NCBI RefSeq assembly: GCF_036504375.1
Contig: NZ_DASXVH010000010.1
Coordinates: 1 to 64,000 of the forward strand
Direction of reading: 5' to 3'
Length of the DNA: 64,000 nucleotides
Origin: Novimethylophilus sp036504375
GTDB taxonomy: Bacteria > Pseudomonadota > Gammaproteobacteria > Burkholderiales > Methylophilaceae
Position numbers and translations under genes: made by a program. Within the stretch, counting starts at the first letter, position 1. Each line of letters opens with the position of its first letter. The notes beneath the pieces were generated by a model that worked only from the letters and a program-made list of their open reading frames with translations, was not told where the DNA came from and did no database searches. Below, in pieces: positions 32,873 through 41,929 of the stretch.

Positions 32873-34033
32873 CTAAACGCTGAACTTCGACACTACCGTG
32901 CTCAGGTTTTCCGCTTTCTCTTTCAGGCTCTGCGACATGCTGTGGAAGGCATTGGCTTCCTGCGCGTTCTGCTGGGACAAATCCTCGATATAAGTCACCG
33001 CTTCGGTAATGCCGCCGACTGCGGTTTCCTGCTGCGACGCCAGTGTGGCGATGGTGTCTGACATGCCGACGATGGTTTTGACCGAAGTCAGAATACCTTG
33101 CAGCGCCGCATCCGCAGATTTGGCATTACCGGCGGCGGTAGCCGCATCGCCCTGCTTTTCGCACACCGTCCTGGATACCTGCTGCGCCTTGTTCTGCAGG
33201 CTGGTGATAATCTGGTTGATTTCTTCGGTGGACTTGCCGGTACGCTGCGACAGATTGCGCACCTCGTCGGCCACCACAGCGAATCCCCGTCCGGCTTCGC
33301 CGGCGCGTGCGGCTTCGATCGCGGCATTCAGCGCCAGCAGATTGGTTTGCTCGGAAATATCGCGTATCACCTGCATCACGGTGCTGATCTTGTTGATTTC
33401 GTCTTGCAGCGAGGCAATCGACTCGGCGATGCCCTGCACATCGCTGGAAATATGCTCCAGCGCATGGATGGTCTCACCCACCACCGCACTGCCGCTGACC
33501 GCCGATGTATTGGCTTCGCGCGCCGTTGCCGCGACATTGGAGGCATGCAACGAGACATCCTTGATCTGATCCGCCAGATGCATGATGCTGTCGGCAATCT
33601 GGTGGGTACGCTCGCCCTGGCTGGCAATGGCTTCCTTGGTGCGCGAAGAGATGCCGCTCATGTCCGTCGCAGCGCCGTTGAGGTCCACCGCGGTGTCGCG
33701 CAGCGTCAGGATCAGCTTGGCAGTGCCTTTGCGAGCGTTGTCATATTCGTAGCCCATCCAGGCGAAATCGTCCTTGCCGTTGAGGCCGAATTTCTTCGAA
33801 AGATTGCCTGCCGCCATTGTTTGCAGAGCCCCGACGATGGCCGTGGCACGCCGCGCGGCGCGCATGCCGAACCATAGCGCCGTGAAGATATTCAAAATCA
33901 GAAAGGCAATGGTTACCGGCAGCGAATTGACGAAATAACTCACGACAAAGGCAATCGTCACCAGTGCGGAAAGAATCAGGAACTGCTTGCGCAGATTAAG
34001 ATTCTCAACCAATTTTTCCAATATTGAATTCAT
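32873..34033 (-). CDS. Methyl-accepting chemotaxis protein without periplasmic sensor domain
   Basis: A 386-residue chemoreceptor. Two closely spaced N-terminal membrane helices (about 16-34 and 38-56) leave almost no periplasmic loop, so there is no classical ligand-binding domain. A short HAMP-like linker leads to the coiled-coil signalling domain, whose hairpin tip includes EQTNLLALNAAIEAARAGE and GFAVVADEVRNLSQR. It probably senses membrane, cytoplasmic or protein signals. It has a GAGGAG site 12 bases before the ATG and its long leader carries a GEMM-I riboswitch, suggesting control by c-di-GMP. No che genes are adjacent. Confidence 0.88.
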   Translation of the reverse strand: MNSILEKLVENLNLRKQFLILSALVTIAFVVSYFVNSLPVTIAFLILNIFTALWFGMRAARRATAIVGALQTMAAGNLSKKFGLNGKDDFAWMGYEYDNARKGTAKLILTLRDTAVDLNGAATDMSGISSRTKEAIASQGERTHQIADSIMHLADQIKDVSLHASNVAATAREANTSAVSGSAVVGETIHALEHISSDVQGIAESIASLQDEINKISTVMQVIRDISEQTNLLALNAAIEAARAGEAGRGFAVVADEVRNLSQRTGKSTEEINQIITSLQNKAQQVSRTVCEKQGDAATAAGNAKSADAALQGILTSVKTIVGMSDTIATLASQQETAVGGITEAVTYIEDLSQQNAQEANAFHSMSQSLKEKAENLSTVVSKFSV

Positions 34034-34130
34034 GATGCCAAGATCTCCTCGTGAGGCATGGCCAGATCGACATCAGGAATGGCGTGATAGCACTGACACC
34101 GCCCACCCTTTGGTGGGGAGCAAGAAGTGT

Positions 34131-34213
34131 CGTCCGGCAATCCCGCTATCCTGAAATACCGCCATGGACCGGTAATTTTGCGCCCCTGCCTTACGGCCAG
34201 GCTCGCCTTTATC
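34131..34213 (-). promoter_or_regulatory. Cyclic-di-GMP-I (GEMM-I) riboswitch in the chemoreceptor leader
   Basis: On the minus strand the order of conserved GEMM-I parts is present. AAAGGCGAGCC starts P1b, whose stem CCTGGCC/GGCAGG is closed by a GTAA (GNRA) tetraloop. The signature GGGGCGCAAA follows, then a P2 arm beginning ACCGGTCC and closing with GGATAGCGGGATTGCCGG, the tetraloop-receptor side. TCGT/ACGA just outside can form P1. By hand alignment to the Vibrio Vc2 aptamer the ligand-reading G20 is G, favouring c-di-GMP over cGAMP. The aptamer ends about 97 bases before the chemoreceptor ATG. A CCCACC/GGGTGGG hairpin follows without a T-run, so control may be on translation. Confidence 0.82.
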
Positions 34214-34249
34214 AAACGATGTGGTGGGATTATGGAAGCTGTGTGCCCG

Positions 34250-34969
34250 TTAGTCAACAACTCCGCTCCTAGAGCGGAGTTCGGGCCAGCTTGCCAGAAA
34301 TTCGGCGGCAGCGGAGATTCCTTGCGCCGGATGCCTATCCAGTTCCGATTGGAACGGCAACGTTGCGATGCGTGGCGCCGGCAGACGCTGTTCGAGCGTT
34401 GCGATATTGTCCCGCAATGCCGGCATTGCGGGCTCGACCTGATTCGCCACCCAGCCTGCCAGGCGCAAGCCGGACCGCGAGACTGCATCGCTGCTCAGCA
34501 AAGCATGGTTGAGGCAGCCCAGGCGCATGCCGACCACCAGAACGACCGGCAGCTGCAGCGCGACGGCCAGATCGGCGGTGTCCTGGCTGTCGTTGAGCGG
34601 CACGCGAAAGCCTCCCACCCCTTCCACGATCACGACGTCGGCCTGGGCCTGCAGCATGGCGAATCTTTCCAGTATCGGCTCCAGCCGGATATGCGTTCCA
34701 GCCATGGCGGCGGCGATATGCGGCGCCAACGGCGGCTCGAAAGCGTAGGGATTGACCGCGTCCCGGTCCGCCTCGACGTTGCCCGACGCCAGCAGTTGCG
34801 CGACGTCATCCGATACCAGCCTGCCGTGTTCGCTGCGGCATCCGGCCGCGACCGGCTTCATGCCAACCGCGCGCAGGCCCTGAGCCGCAAACGCACGCAG
34901 CAAGGCGCAGCTGACGAAGGTTTTGCCGATGCCGGTATCGGTGCCGGTAATGAAATAGGCCTGCTTCAT
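34250..34969 (-). CDS. bioD: Dethiobiotin synthetase
   Basis: A 239-residue P-loop enzyme that closes the ureido ring of dethiobiotin using ATP and CO2. The P-loop is GTDTGIGKTFVS (9-20), with VGMKPVAAGC and VEGVGGFRVPL as further family motifs. The ATG at 34969 overlaps the bioC stop (ATGA); the frame upstream is the antisense of bioC. Last gene of the biotin operon. Confidence 0.95.
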   Translation of the reverse strand: MKQAYFITGTDTGIGKTFVSCALLRAFAAQGLRAVGMKPVAAGCRSEHGRLVSDDVAQLLASGNVEADRDAVNPYAFEPPLAPHIAAAMAGTHIRLEPILERFAMLQAQADVVIVEGVGGFRVPLNDSQDTADLAVALQLPVVLVVGMRLGCLNHALLSSDAVSRSGLRLAGWVANQVEPAMPALRDNIATLEQRLPAPRIATLPFQSELDRHPAQGISAAAEFLASWPELRSRSGVVD

Positions 34970-35844
34970 TTGTGCCGGTGCAAGGTGATGGGCTGGGCCC
35001 CGCCCGGCAGCGACGGATGCGGTTGTGCCTTCCATGCGTGGCCGTAAACCACTTCATAGGTGGCCGGCAGTTTGCCCTGCCGGCGAAAACGTTCGTAATT
35101 GTCGGCCAGCCGCTGCAGAAACGATTTTCCCTCGAGGCCGCGCCTGCGCCCTTCGGTCGCGTTGCGCGCGCCTATGGCCTTGAGGTCGCGCATCAACCCC
35201 CGCACATCGTCGTAGGTCAGGGTAAAGCGTTCCATGTCCATCACCGGATCTTTGAAGCCGGCGCGCACCAGGGCATCGCCGATGTCGTGCATGTCCAGAA
35301 ACCGGCTGACATGGGTATGCGCCGGATCGGCGCTCGCCGCCTCGCGTAGTTCCATCAGCGTATCAGGCCCGAACGTGCTGAACATCAAGAGCCCCTCCGG
35401 GCGCAATGCGCGGTGCAGTTCGCGGAAGGCCAGGTCGAGATCGTTGCACCATTGCATGGCCAGGTTGGACCACGCCAGGTCGACGCTCCCATCCTCGAGC
35501 GGCAGCGCTTCGATGTCGCCGCAGACGAATGCCTGGCGCGAACGCCAAGCCAGCCGCGACAGCCATGGCTGCCGCGCGGCGGCGAGTTGCAGCATCGGCG
35601 GCGCGATATCCAGCGCCAGCACGCGGCTGTTTTTGTAGCGCTGCGCCAGCCGCGAGGTGCCCAGCCCGGTGCCGCAGCCCGCATCCAGAATCACCTGCGG
35701 CGCCAGTTTCACCAGGTCCAGGCGGGCGAACATGCGCTCGAACACTTCCCGCTGCATGATCGCGGCTGCATCGTAGCTCGCCGCGGCCCGGCCGAAGGAA
35801 TCCCGCACGCGCTTCTTGTCGATGCGGTAAGCGCTGTTATCCAT
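34966..35844 (-). CDS. bioC: Malonyl-[ACP] O-methyltransferase
   Basis: A 292-residue class I SAM methyltransferase that masks malonyl-ACP or -CoA as its methyl ester to start pimeloyl synthesis. The N-terminus KKRVRDSFGRAAASYDAAA is diagnostic for BioC, and the SAM site is ILDAGCGTGLG. The ATG at 35844 lies 8 bases inside the bioH 3' end. Its product is later released by BioH, encoded just upstream. Confidence 0.93.
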   Translation of the reverse strand: MDNSAYRIDKKRVRDSFGRAAASYDAAAIMQREVFERMFARLDLVKLAPQVILDAGCGTGLGTSRLAQRYKNSRVLALDIAPPMLQLAAARQPWLSRLAWRSRQAFVCGDIEALPLEDGSVDLAWSNLAMQWCNDLDLAFRELHRALRPEGLLMFSTFGPDTLMELREAASADPAHTHVSRFLDMHDIGDALVRAGFKDPVMDMERFTLTYDDVRGLMRDLKAIGARNATEGRRRGLEGKSFLQRLADNYERFRRQGKLPATYEVVYGHAWKAQPHPSLPGGAQPITLHRHK

Positions 35845-36601
35845 GGCAGAACTCCCGCAGCACATCGACAAACCAGGCTGGGTGCGACAGGAAGGGAGCA
35901 TGCGAAGCGTTGTTGCAAACCCGCAGTTGCGCGCAAGGCAAATGCTGCGCCAGCCAGCGTCCGGCTTCCACCGGCGCCAGTTTGTCGTAATCGCCGTGCA
36001 GCACCAATGCGGGGGCCGTCACAGCGCCAAGCCCGGCGCGCAAATCGGTTGCCAGCAGGACATCCAGGCCAGCCTGCAAGGTTTGCGGCGCCGGTTCGTC
36101 ACGCTCGAAAAAATGCTCGCGCAGCTGGCGCACGGTTTCCTTGGCGGCATCCCCGCCGTAAGCCTGCAACGCGAGAAAACGCGACAGCGTAGCGCGATAA
36201 TCCTGCCGCACCTGCGCGGCGAATTCGCGGAACACGTCTTCGGCCACGCCGAATTGCCAATCGCCGCCGCTGACGAAGCGCGGCGTGCTTCCCACCAGCA
36301 CCAGTCTGGCAATGTGCTGCGGTTGCTGCATCGCCCAGCGCAGCACCACTTGCCCGCCCAGCGACCATCCGCAAGCGATCGCCCCTGGCGGCGCAATACG
36401 TGCGACCGCGGCAGCCAGGTTCTCCAGCGTATACGGCGCTACCGCGGCGCTGTGCCCAAGGCCGGGCAGGTCGACGATGTGCAGCCGGAACGAGGCTGCC
36501 AGTTGCTTCGCCACCGGCGCCCACACGCCGCCGTGCATGCCCCAGCCGTGCAGCAGCACCAGATCCGGGCCTTGCCCCAGGGTTTCGACATGCAAGCTCA
36601 T
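35837..36601 (-). CDS. bioH: Pimeloyl-[ACP] methyl ester carboxylesterase
   Basis: A 254-residue alpha/beta hydrolase that removes the methyl group from pimeloyl-ACP methyl ester. The oxyanion-hole HGWGMHGGVW, nucleophile elbow GWSLGGQ (Ser80), acid HGDYDKLAP and histidine NASHAPFLSHP are all present. The ATG at 36601 overlaps the bioF stop (ATGA); the longer frame to 36751 lies inside bioF and is not used. Co-location with bioC in one operon completes the BioC-BioH route. Confidence 0.93.
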   Translation of the reverse strand: MSLHVETLGQGPDLVLLHGWGMHGGVWAPVAKQLAASFRLHIVDLPGLGHSAAVAPYTLENLAAAVARIAPPGAIACGWSLGGQVVLRWAMQQPQHIARLVLVGSTPRFVSGGDWQFGVAEDVFREFAAQVRQDYRATLSRFLALQAYGGDAAKETVRQLREHFFERDEPAPQTLQAGLDVLLATDLRAGLGAVTAPALVLHGDYDKLAPVEAGRWLAQHLPCAQLRVCNNASHAPFLSHPAWFVDVLREFCHG

Positions 36602-37785
36602 GCGCGTTCGATTTCGTTCAGCGCCTGGGCCAGCGCGGCGACATCCTCGACGGTATGGGCCGCGGAAAGCGAAATGCGCAGGCGCGCGGTGCCTTGGGGA
36701 ACTGTGGGGGGACGAATGGCGGGCACCAGTATGCCGTGTTTCAGCAAGCACTCGCTTACTTCTACAGCCTCTTTATTGCTGCCGATGACGAGTGGTTGTA
36801 TCGGCGTTGCAGAATTCGCCAGTTGCCAGCGGTTGAGCTGCAATCGGCTGCGCAGTACGGCGATCAGTTCCTGCAAGCGTGCGCGCCGCCATTGTTCGCC
36901 GGCGATGATTTCCAGGCTGGCGAGCAATGCGGCGGCAAGCAAGGGCGGCGTGGCCGTGGTATAGACGTAAGTGCGGGCATTCTGGATCAGGCTCTCGACC
37001 AATACCGGGTCGCCGGCGACGAAAGCCCCGGCCACGCCTGCCGCCTTGCCCAGCGTGGCCATGTAGATGATGCGGGGGCTGCTCAAACCGGCGTATTCCA
37101 GTATTCCGCGTCCGCTTTCCCCCAATACGCCGAAGCCGTGCGCGTCGTCCAGCATCAGCCAGGCATCGTACTGCTCGCATAGCGCAAGCAAGTCTGCAAC
37201 CGGCGCAATATCGCCGTCCATGCTGAACACCGCGTCGGCAAGCACCAACTTGCGCTTGGCCGTTGACGCGGCCAGCAGTTTTTTTAGCTGAGCCATGTCA
37301 TTGTGGGCAAAGCGCTTGAGTTCGGAGCGCGACAACACTGCCGCGTCGTTAAGCGAGGCATGGTTGAGGCGGTCGGCGAACACCGCATCGCCGCGCCCGA
37401 CCAGGGCGGTGACGACGCCGAGATTGGCCATGTAGCCGGTGGAGAACAGCAGCGCGCGCGGCAAGCCGGCGAAGTCCGCCAGCGCTTCTTCCAGTCCATG
37501 GTGCAGCCGGTGATGGCCGGTGATGAGATGCGACGCCCCGCCGCCCACGCCGGCCTCGTCGGCGGCCGCCTTGGCGGCCTCGATCAGCGCCGGATGATTG
37601 GCCAGGCCAAGATAGTCGTTGCTGCAGAACGACAGTACTTGCCGTCCTTCGACCCGAATACGCGCGCCCTGCGCGCTTTCCAGCACCAGCCGACGACGCA
37701 GCAGGCCGGCGGCTTCGCGCTCGGCGAGCGATTCGGCGAGATCCGAGAAAGGCAATTTAGCCACGGGGAATACGGAAAGAGTCAC
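36598..37785 (-). CDS. bioF: 8-amino-7-oxononanoate synthase
   Basis: A 395-residue PLP enzyme of the alpha-oxoamine synthase family, joining pimeloyl-ACP and alanine. Family motifs are FCSNDYLGLANHP, GGGASHLITGHH, DDAHGFGVLGESGRG and the PLP lysine Lys247 in YMATLGKAAG. The start in the longest frame is a GTG at 37785; another GTG seven codons later is also possible. It lies 39 bases after bioB. Confidence 0.95.
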   Translation of the reverse strand: MTLSVFPVAKLPFSDLAESLAEREAAGLLRRRLVLESAQGARIRVEGRQVLSFCSNDYLGLANHPALIEAAKAAADEAGVGGGASHLITGHHRLHHGLEEALADFAGLPRALLFSTGYMANLGVVTALVGRGDAVFADRLNHASLNDAAVLSRSELKRFAHNDMAQLKKLLAASTAKRKLVLADAVFSMDGDIAPVADLLALCEQYDAWLMLDDAHGFGVLGESGRGILEYAGLSSPRIIYMATLGKAAGVAGAFVAGDPVLVESLIQNARTYVYTTATPPLLAAALLASLEIIAGEQWRRARLQELIAVLRSRLQLNRWQLANSATPIQPLVIGSNKEAVEVSECLLKHGILVPAIRPPTVPQGTARLRISLSAAHTVEDVAALAQALNEIERA

Positions 37786-37824
37786 GGAGAACCCGGTTTT
37801 CCCCGCATCCCCCGCACTTCAAAA

Positions 37825-38787
37825 TCATTCCGGATGAATACCGAGCTTGTCGAACAGCTGCCGATCGGCCTCGGTGTCCGGATTGCCGGTGGTCAGCAGT
37901 TTTTCGCCATAAAAGATCGAATTTGCGCCGGCGATGAAACATAACGCTTGCGTCGCATCCGACATCTGGCCGCGGCCGGCGGAAAGGCGCACATGGGATT
38001 CCGGCATCGTGATGCGGGCAGCGGCGATGGTGCGCACGAACTCGATCTCGTCCAGCGCCTCGGTGCCATACAGCGGGGTGCCTTCCACCTGCGTCAGGAG
38101 GTTGATCGGCACCGATTCCGGCGGTGTTTCCATATTCGCCAGCTGGGCGATCAGGCCGGCGCGCTGCAAGCGCGATTCACCCATCCCGACAATGCCGCCG
38201 CAGCATACGTTCATGCCGGCGTCGCGCACCTGCTCTAGTGTATCCAGCCGGTCCTGGTAAGTGCGGGTGCCGATGACTTCGCCGTAGAATTCCGGCGCGG
38301 TGTCCAGGTTGTGGTTGTAATAGTCGAGCCCGGCATCTTTCAGTCGATTGGCCTGGCCGTCCTTGAGCATGCCCAGTGTGGCGCAGGTTTCCAGCCCCAG
38401 CGCTTTTACTTCGGCAATCATTTTCAGCACCGGCTCCAGGTCGCGCTGTTTCGGACTGCGCCAGGCCGCTCCCATGCAGAAACGGCTGGCGCCGCTTTCC
38501 TTGGCGGCGCGCGCTGCGGCAATTACCTCGTCCACATCCAGCAATTTCTGGTTCTCGACGCCGGCGTCATGATGGGCGGATTGCGGGCAGTAGCCGCAGT
38601 CCTCGGAACAGCCGCCGGTCTTGATCGACAGCAGCGTGCTCACCTGTACCGCGTTAGGGTCGAAATGTTCGCGGTGCACGGTCTGCGCGCGATGAATCAG
38701 ATCCGCGAAAGGTAGTTCGAACAATTCGACGATTTCGTCGATGCGCCAGCTTTTACGGGTGGTGGGCAAATCTGCTACTTTATTCAT
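37825..38787 (-). CDS. bioB: Biotin synthase
   Basis: A 320-residue radical-SAM enzyme that inserts sulfur into dethiobiotin. The [4Fe-4S] motif CSEDCGYC gives Cys60, Cys64 and Cys67, and YYNHNLDTAPEFYGEVIGTR and GMGE are conserved BioB parts. The auxiliary-cluster Arg is likely in the MPESHVRLSAGR segment. Its ATG overlaps the upstream membrane-protein gene by 8 bases. Confidence 0.96.
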   Translation of the reverse strand: MNKVADLPTTRKSWRIDEIVELFELPFADLIHRAQTVHREHFDPNAVQVSTLLSIKTGGCSEDCGYCPQSAHHDAGVENQKLLDVDEVIAAARAAKESGASRFCMGAAWRSPKQRDLEPVLKMIAEVKALGLETCATLGMLKDGQANRLKDAGLDYYNHNLDTAPEFYGEVIGTRTYQDRLDTLEQVRDAGMNVCCGGIVGMGESRLQRAGLIAQLANMETPPESVPINLLTQVEGTPLYGTEALDEIEFVRTIAAARITMPESHVRLSAGRGQMSDATQALCFIAGANSIFYGEKLLTTGNPDTEADRQLFDKLGIHPE

Positions 38788-39181
38788 GAGGGGTCTCCAC
38801 GGTAATGTCCTGCCAGTTTTCCTTGCGCGCCCGCAAAATATCGCGCACCGCCAGCGGCACTACAACCAGTACGCTGACCAGCCATACCAAGAACAGCAGC
38901 CTGATGCCTCCGCCCACGGCTTTGGACATTTGCGGACTGAAATTGAGCCCCACCACCAGCGCGCCCACCAGGCCGTAGAAACGGTAGCCGCCCGGATAGA
39001 GGTAATCGCGCACCCGCTGGTTGGGATGATGCGCAATGGAAGCATGGACGAAAATCGAAGCGGCAATCCACAGCAAAGCCGGAATGACCAGCGGCATCAG
39101 CAGGATGGCCGCGCATGACAACATATTGAAAATCTGGGCATCGCGGCGCTGCTGGGCGGCGGTAATGGTTTTCACTGGCAT
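38780..39181 (-). CDS. Uncharacterised membrane protein at the head of the biotin operon
   Basis: A 133-residue protein with three predicted membrane helices (about 18-43, 66-82 and 93-112), a soluble loop with HHPNQRVRDYLYPGGYRFYG and a charged C-terminus. I do not recognise a named family. It overlaps bioB by 8 bases, so it is almost certainly in the same transcript. A role in biotin or precursor transport is possible but not shown; BioY and YigM families look different. Confidence 0.7.
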   Translation of the reverse strand: MPVKTITAAQQRRDAQIFNMLSCAAILLMPLVIPALLWIAASIFVHASIAHHPNQRVRDYLYPGGYRFYGLVGALVVGLNFSPQMSKAVGGGIRLLFLVWLVSVLVVVPLAVRDILRARKENWQDITVETPHE

Positions 39182-39231
39182 AATGGCAACTCTGACGGAA
39201 AGCCCGCATTATATTATGTCAATTCATAGAC

Positions 39232-39930
39232 ATGCAATTTATTGACATTTGCTTAAATATTGCACAATCATTGCTGCCGCAGGATTGCCTGCTGTGCGGC
39301 GTGCATAGCGCCCGCCTGCAAATCTGTCCCGATTGCCGTCATGACTTGCCTTTCCATCACGGTTCCGCGTGCCCGGTTTGCGGCAACCCTTCGCCCCAGG
39401 CCGAAATCTGCGGCAATTGCCTTAAGCACCCGCCGCATTTCGATGCGACATGTGCGGCTTTCATTTATGCGTTTCCGCTGGACGCTTTGCTGCGTGCGTT
39501 GAAATATCAGGGCAGGCTGCCAATCGCGGAACTGGCAGGGACCTGTTTGGCGCACCGCGCCGCCGGCCGGCTGCGGCCGGACCTCGTCATTCCGATGCCG
39601 TTGCATCCGCAGCGTCTTCGAGAGCGCGGCTTCAACCAGGCTAGTGAAATTGCCCGTGTCGTGGCACGGCACATTGGAGTACCGCTGTCAATGGATGCAG
39701 TGTTACGGGTACGCGCGACAGAGCCGCAGGCCGGTTTGCCGCTCGAGCGGCGCGGCAAGAATATTCGCAATGCCTTCGCCTGTATCCAGGACATGACGCA
39801 AAAACGGATAGCGATAGTGGACGACGTGATGACCAGCGGCGCCAGCTTGAACGAATTGGCGCGTACGCTCAAATCGGCGGGCGCAGCCCATGTCGAATGT
39901 TGGGTGGCAGCAAGAACGCTGCTGGATTAA
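39232..39930 (+). CDS. ComF family phosphoribosyltransferase-like protein
   Basis: A 232-residue protein with an N-terminal zinc ribbon (CLLCGVH, CPDC, CPVCGN, CGNC) and a C-terminal phosphoribosyltransferase domain with the PRPP loop IAIVDDVMTSGASLNE. MPLHPQRLRERGFNQASEIA is a ComF hallmark. ComF helps DNA uptake in naturally competent bacteria. It is convergent with mshN, stops 3 bases apart, and shares no operon with it, though type IV pili and competence could be related. Confidence 0.9.
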   Translation: MQFIDICLNIAQSLLPQDCLLCGVHSARLQICPDCRHDLPFHHGSACPVCGNPSPQAEICGNCLKHPPHFDATCAAFIYAFPLDALLRALKYQGRLPIAELAGTCLAHRAAGRLRPDLVIPMPLHPQRLRERGFNQASEIARVVARHIGVPLSMDAVLRVRATEPQAGLPLERRGKNIRNAFACIQDMTQKRIAIVDDVMTSGASLNELARTLKSAGAAHVECWVAARTLLD

Positions 39931-39933
39931 GGC

Positions 39934-41040
39934 TTATTTGCCTTTTAACTGGCTCAGGCGCTGGTCGACGAACGTCGCCAATTCGGGAGATAACTGGTCC
40001 AACTGCCTGGCACGGTCGAAAGCCTCCCTGGCATCCGCGTATTTACCCTGCGCTTGCAGCGATATGCCGACGCCAACCAGCCAGCTGATATTTGCGGGGT
40101 CCTGCCTTAGAGCAGCCAGGTAATTGGCCACGGCTTCCTCATGCCGCTCCTCGCGCTGCAGCAAAGCGGCGTAAAACCCGTGATAATCGGCATCATCGGC
40201 CGCGTACTTCAGGCCCTGCTCCAGCGTTTGCAGACTAATCTGCCGGTTGCCGGCCTCCACCTGCAACCGTGCCAGCGCCATCACGAAACCAGTCTGCTCC
40301 GGGGCCAGCTTGATGCCGTCCTGCAGCAAAACCGCCGCGTCGCCGTTACGTTTGCTTTCCACCAGCAAGCCCACCAGCAGTTGCCGGGCATTGTGATTGG
40401 AGGGGGTTTCATCCAGCGCCTGCCATAATGTGCTGCGCGCCTCGGCGACTCTTCCCTGCTGCAGCATGGCGACCGCCTGCTTGTATAAATTGTCGCTCTT
40501 CTGTTGCGGGGTAACACTTTTAAGGGCGGCGTCGCGCGAAACCCGGGCGGACTTTGCGGGGCGAGCCTCCTTGGGCTTGTCTTCCGAGACAGGCTTGACG
40601 GTTCCAGCAACGGGTGCCACAACTGCCGGCGCTGGATCAGCAGCCGGTGCGGTTTTCTTCTTCGGCACTGACGCCGATAACGTACGCAGTTCCATATCCA
40701 GCCCCGGCAACCGGCTGCCAGAGGTTTCCGCCACAGGTGTAGACAAAGCCGCAGGGGCCGGCGCGGGTGCAGCCGAAGCCGCGGGCGGCGCCGGAAGCTT
40801 GCGGGCTTCCGGGAGCTTTGTCTCAACCGGCTGAGACACTTGCGCGGGCGCAAGCCATTCCACCCAGGCAAAATATCCGGCACCCAACACCAGCAGCACT
40901 GTTACGCCAAGACCTGCCATCAAGCCGATCGATCGTTCTGCCGGCTCGACCGTGCGCACAACTCCCGCCAACGTGGGATTCCCTTGCGGCGATGCCTTGC
41001 GCTGGTCCAGGTCTTTCAGCATCCGGTTAATCAGGCTCAT
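39934..41040 (-). CDS. mshN: MSHA pilus biogenesis protein MshN (TPR protein)
   Basis: A 368-residue protein with a short cytoplasmic start (MSLINRMLKDLDQRKA, typical of MshN), one membrane helix (about 38-60), an Ala/Pro-rich periplasmic linker and three to four TPR units from about residue 180. It probably stabilises the secretin or pilus complex. The ATG at 41040 overlaps the mshM stop (ATGA); the upstream frame to 41268 is inside mshM. Last gene of the MSHA cluster. Confidence 0.85.
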   Translation of the reverse strand: MSLINRMLKDLDQRKASPQGNPTLAGVVRTVEPAERSIGLMAGLGVTVLLVLGAGYFAWVEWLAPAQVSQPVETKLPEARKLPAPPAASAAPAPAPAALSTPVAETSGSRLPGLDMELRTLSASVPKKKTAPAADPAPAVVAPVAGTVKPVSEDKPKEARPAKSARVSRDAALKSVTPQQKSDNLYKQAVAMLQQGRVAEARSTLWQALDETPSNHNARQLLVGLLVESKRNGDAAVLLQDGIKLAPEQTGFVMALARLQVEAGNRQISLQTLEQGLKYAADDADYHGFYAALLQREERHEEAVANYLAALRQDPANISWLVGVGISLQAQGKYADAREAFDRARQLDQLSPELATFVDQRLSQLKGK

Positions 41041-41927
41041 TGCGTCGCATTCCACATAACCGCGGCAGCAAGCACCGCGATCAGCACCCCCAGTAATGCT
41101 GCGAAGCGCCAATTCATCTTGCGGGTGGAGGCAGTATCGTTGCAGGCGGCCATGACATCGGCCATGCCGACGGTTTTCCTGCCTTTGCCGAACACGGCCA
41201 GCATGGCCTTGTGCGCGACGATATTGACCAGGCGCGGAATGCCCTCTGTCCTGCGATGCAGCATCCACAAAGCCCAGGAACTGAACAAGCGCCCCCCCTG
41301 ATAGCCGGCGACGATCAGGCGGTGGTTCAAGTAATAATGCAAATCATCGCGGTTCAACGGGCTAAGCCGGTAGTCGAATGTGATGCGCTGCTTGAGCTGG
41401 CGGATCGATTGCTGGTTGAGCTTGTCTTCCAGTTCCGGCTGACCGAAAATCACCACTTGCAACAGCTTGCGCTTTTCTGTCTCCAGGTTGGTCAGCAGGC
41501 GCAGCGCCTCCATGGTTTCCAGCGGCATCGCCTGCGCCTCGTCCAGGCAGATAATCACCTGCCTGCCCTGGTTGGAAAACTCCGTCAAGGCCTGCGTAAT
41601 CGACTTGAGCAGATGATGCTGGCCGGTATCGACAATTTCGATGCCCAGTTCCTCCGCCAGCGCCAGCAATAAGGAGTGCGGCTCAAGATAAGGATTGGGG
41701 ATATAGGCGACCTTGAACGTTTCGTCCAGGCTGGAGATGAATTTGCGGCACAGCAGGGTTTTGCCTGTGCCCACTTCGCCGGTGATCTTCATGAAGCCTT
41801 CGCCGGTGCGGGCAGCGATTAGCAACGTGTTGAGCGCCTCCTGATAGCGGGCTGAGGCGAAAAAAAAGGCCGTGTCCGGCGTAATGTTGAAAGGGGATTC
41901 CCGCAGGCCGAAGTGTTCGAGATACAT
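41037..41927 (-). CDS. mshM: MSHA biogenesis ATPase MshM (ExeA-like AAA protein)
   Basis: A 296-residue AAA ATPase. It starts MYLEHFGLRESPFNITPD, has Walker A GEVGTGKTLLCRK, Walker B VIICLDEAQAM and a C-terminal membrane helix (FAALLGVLIAVLAAAVMW). It is in the ExeA/GspA family that helps secretin assembly through peptidoglycan, and its place between mshL and mshN matches Vibrio. It starts 2 bases after mshL ends. Confidence 0.9.
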   Translation of the reverse strand: MYLEHFGLRESPFNITPDTAFFFASARYQEALNTLLIAARTGEGFMKITGEVGTGKTLLCRKFISSLDETFKVAYIPNPYLEPHSLLLALAEELGIEIVDTGQHHLLKSITQALTEFSNQGRQVIICLDEAQAMPLETMEALRLLTNLETEKRKLLQVVIFGQPELEDKLNQQSIRQLKQRITFDYRLSPLNRDDLHYYLNHRLIVAGYQGGRLFSSWALWMLHRRTEGIPRLVNIVAHKAMLAVFGKGRKTVGMADVMAACNDTASTRKMNWRFAALLGVLIAVLAAAVMWNATQ

Positions 41928-41929
41928 CG

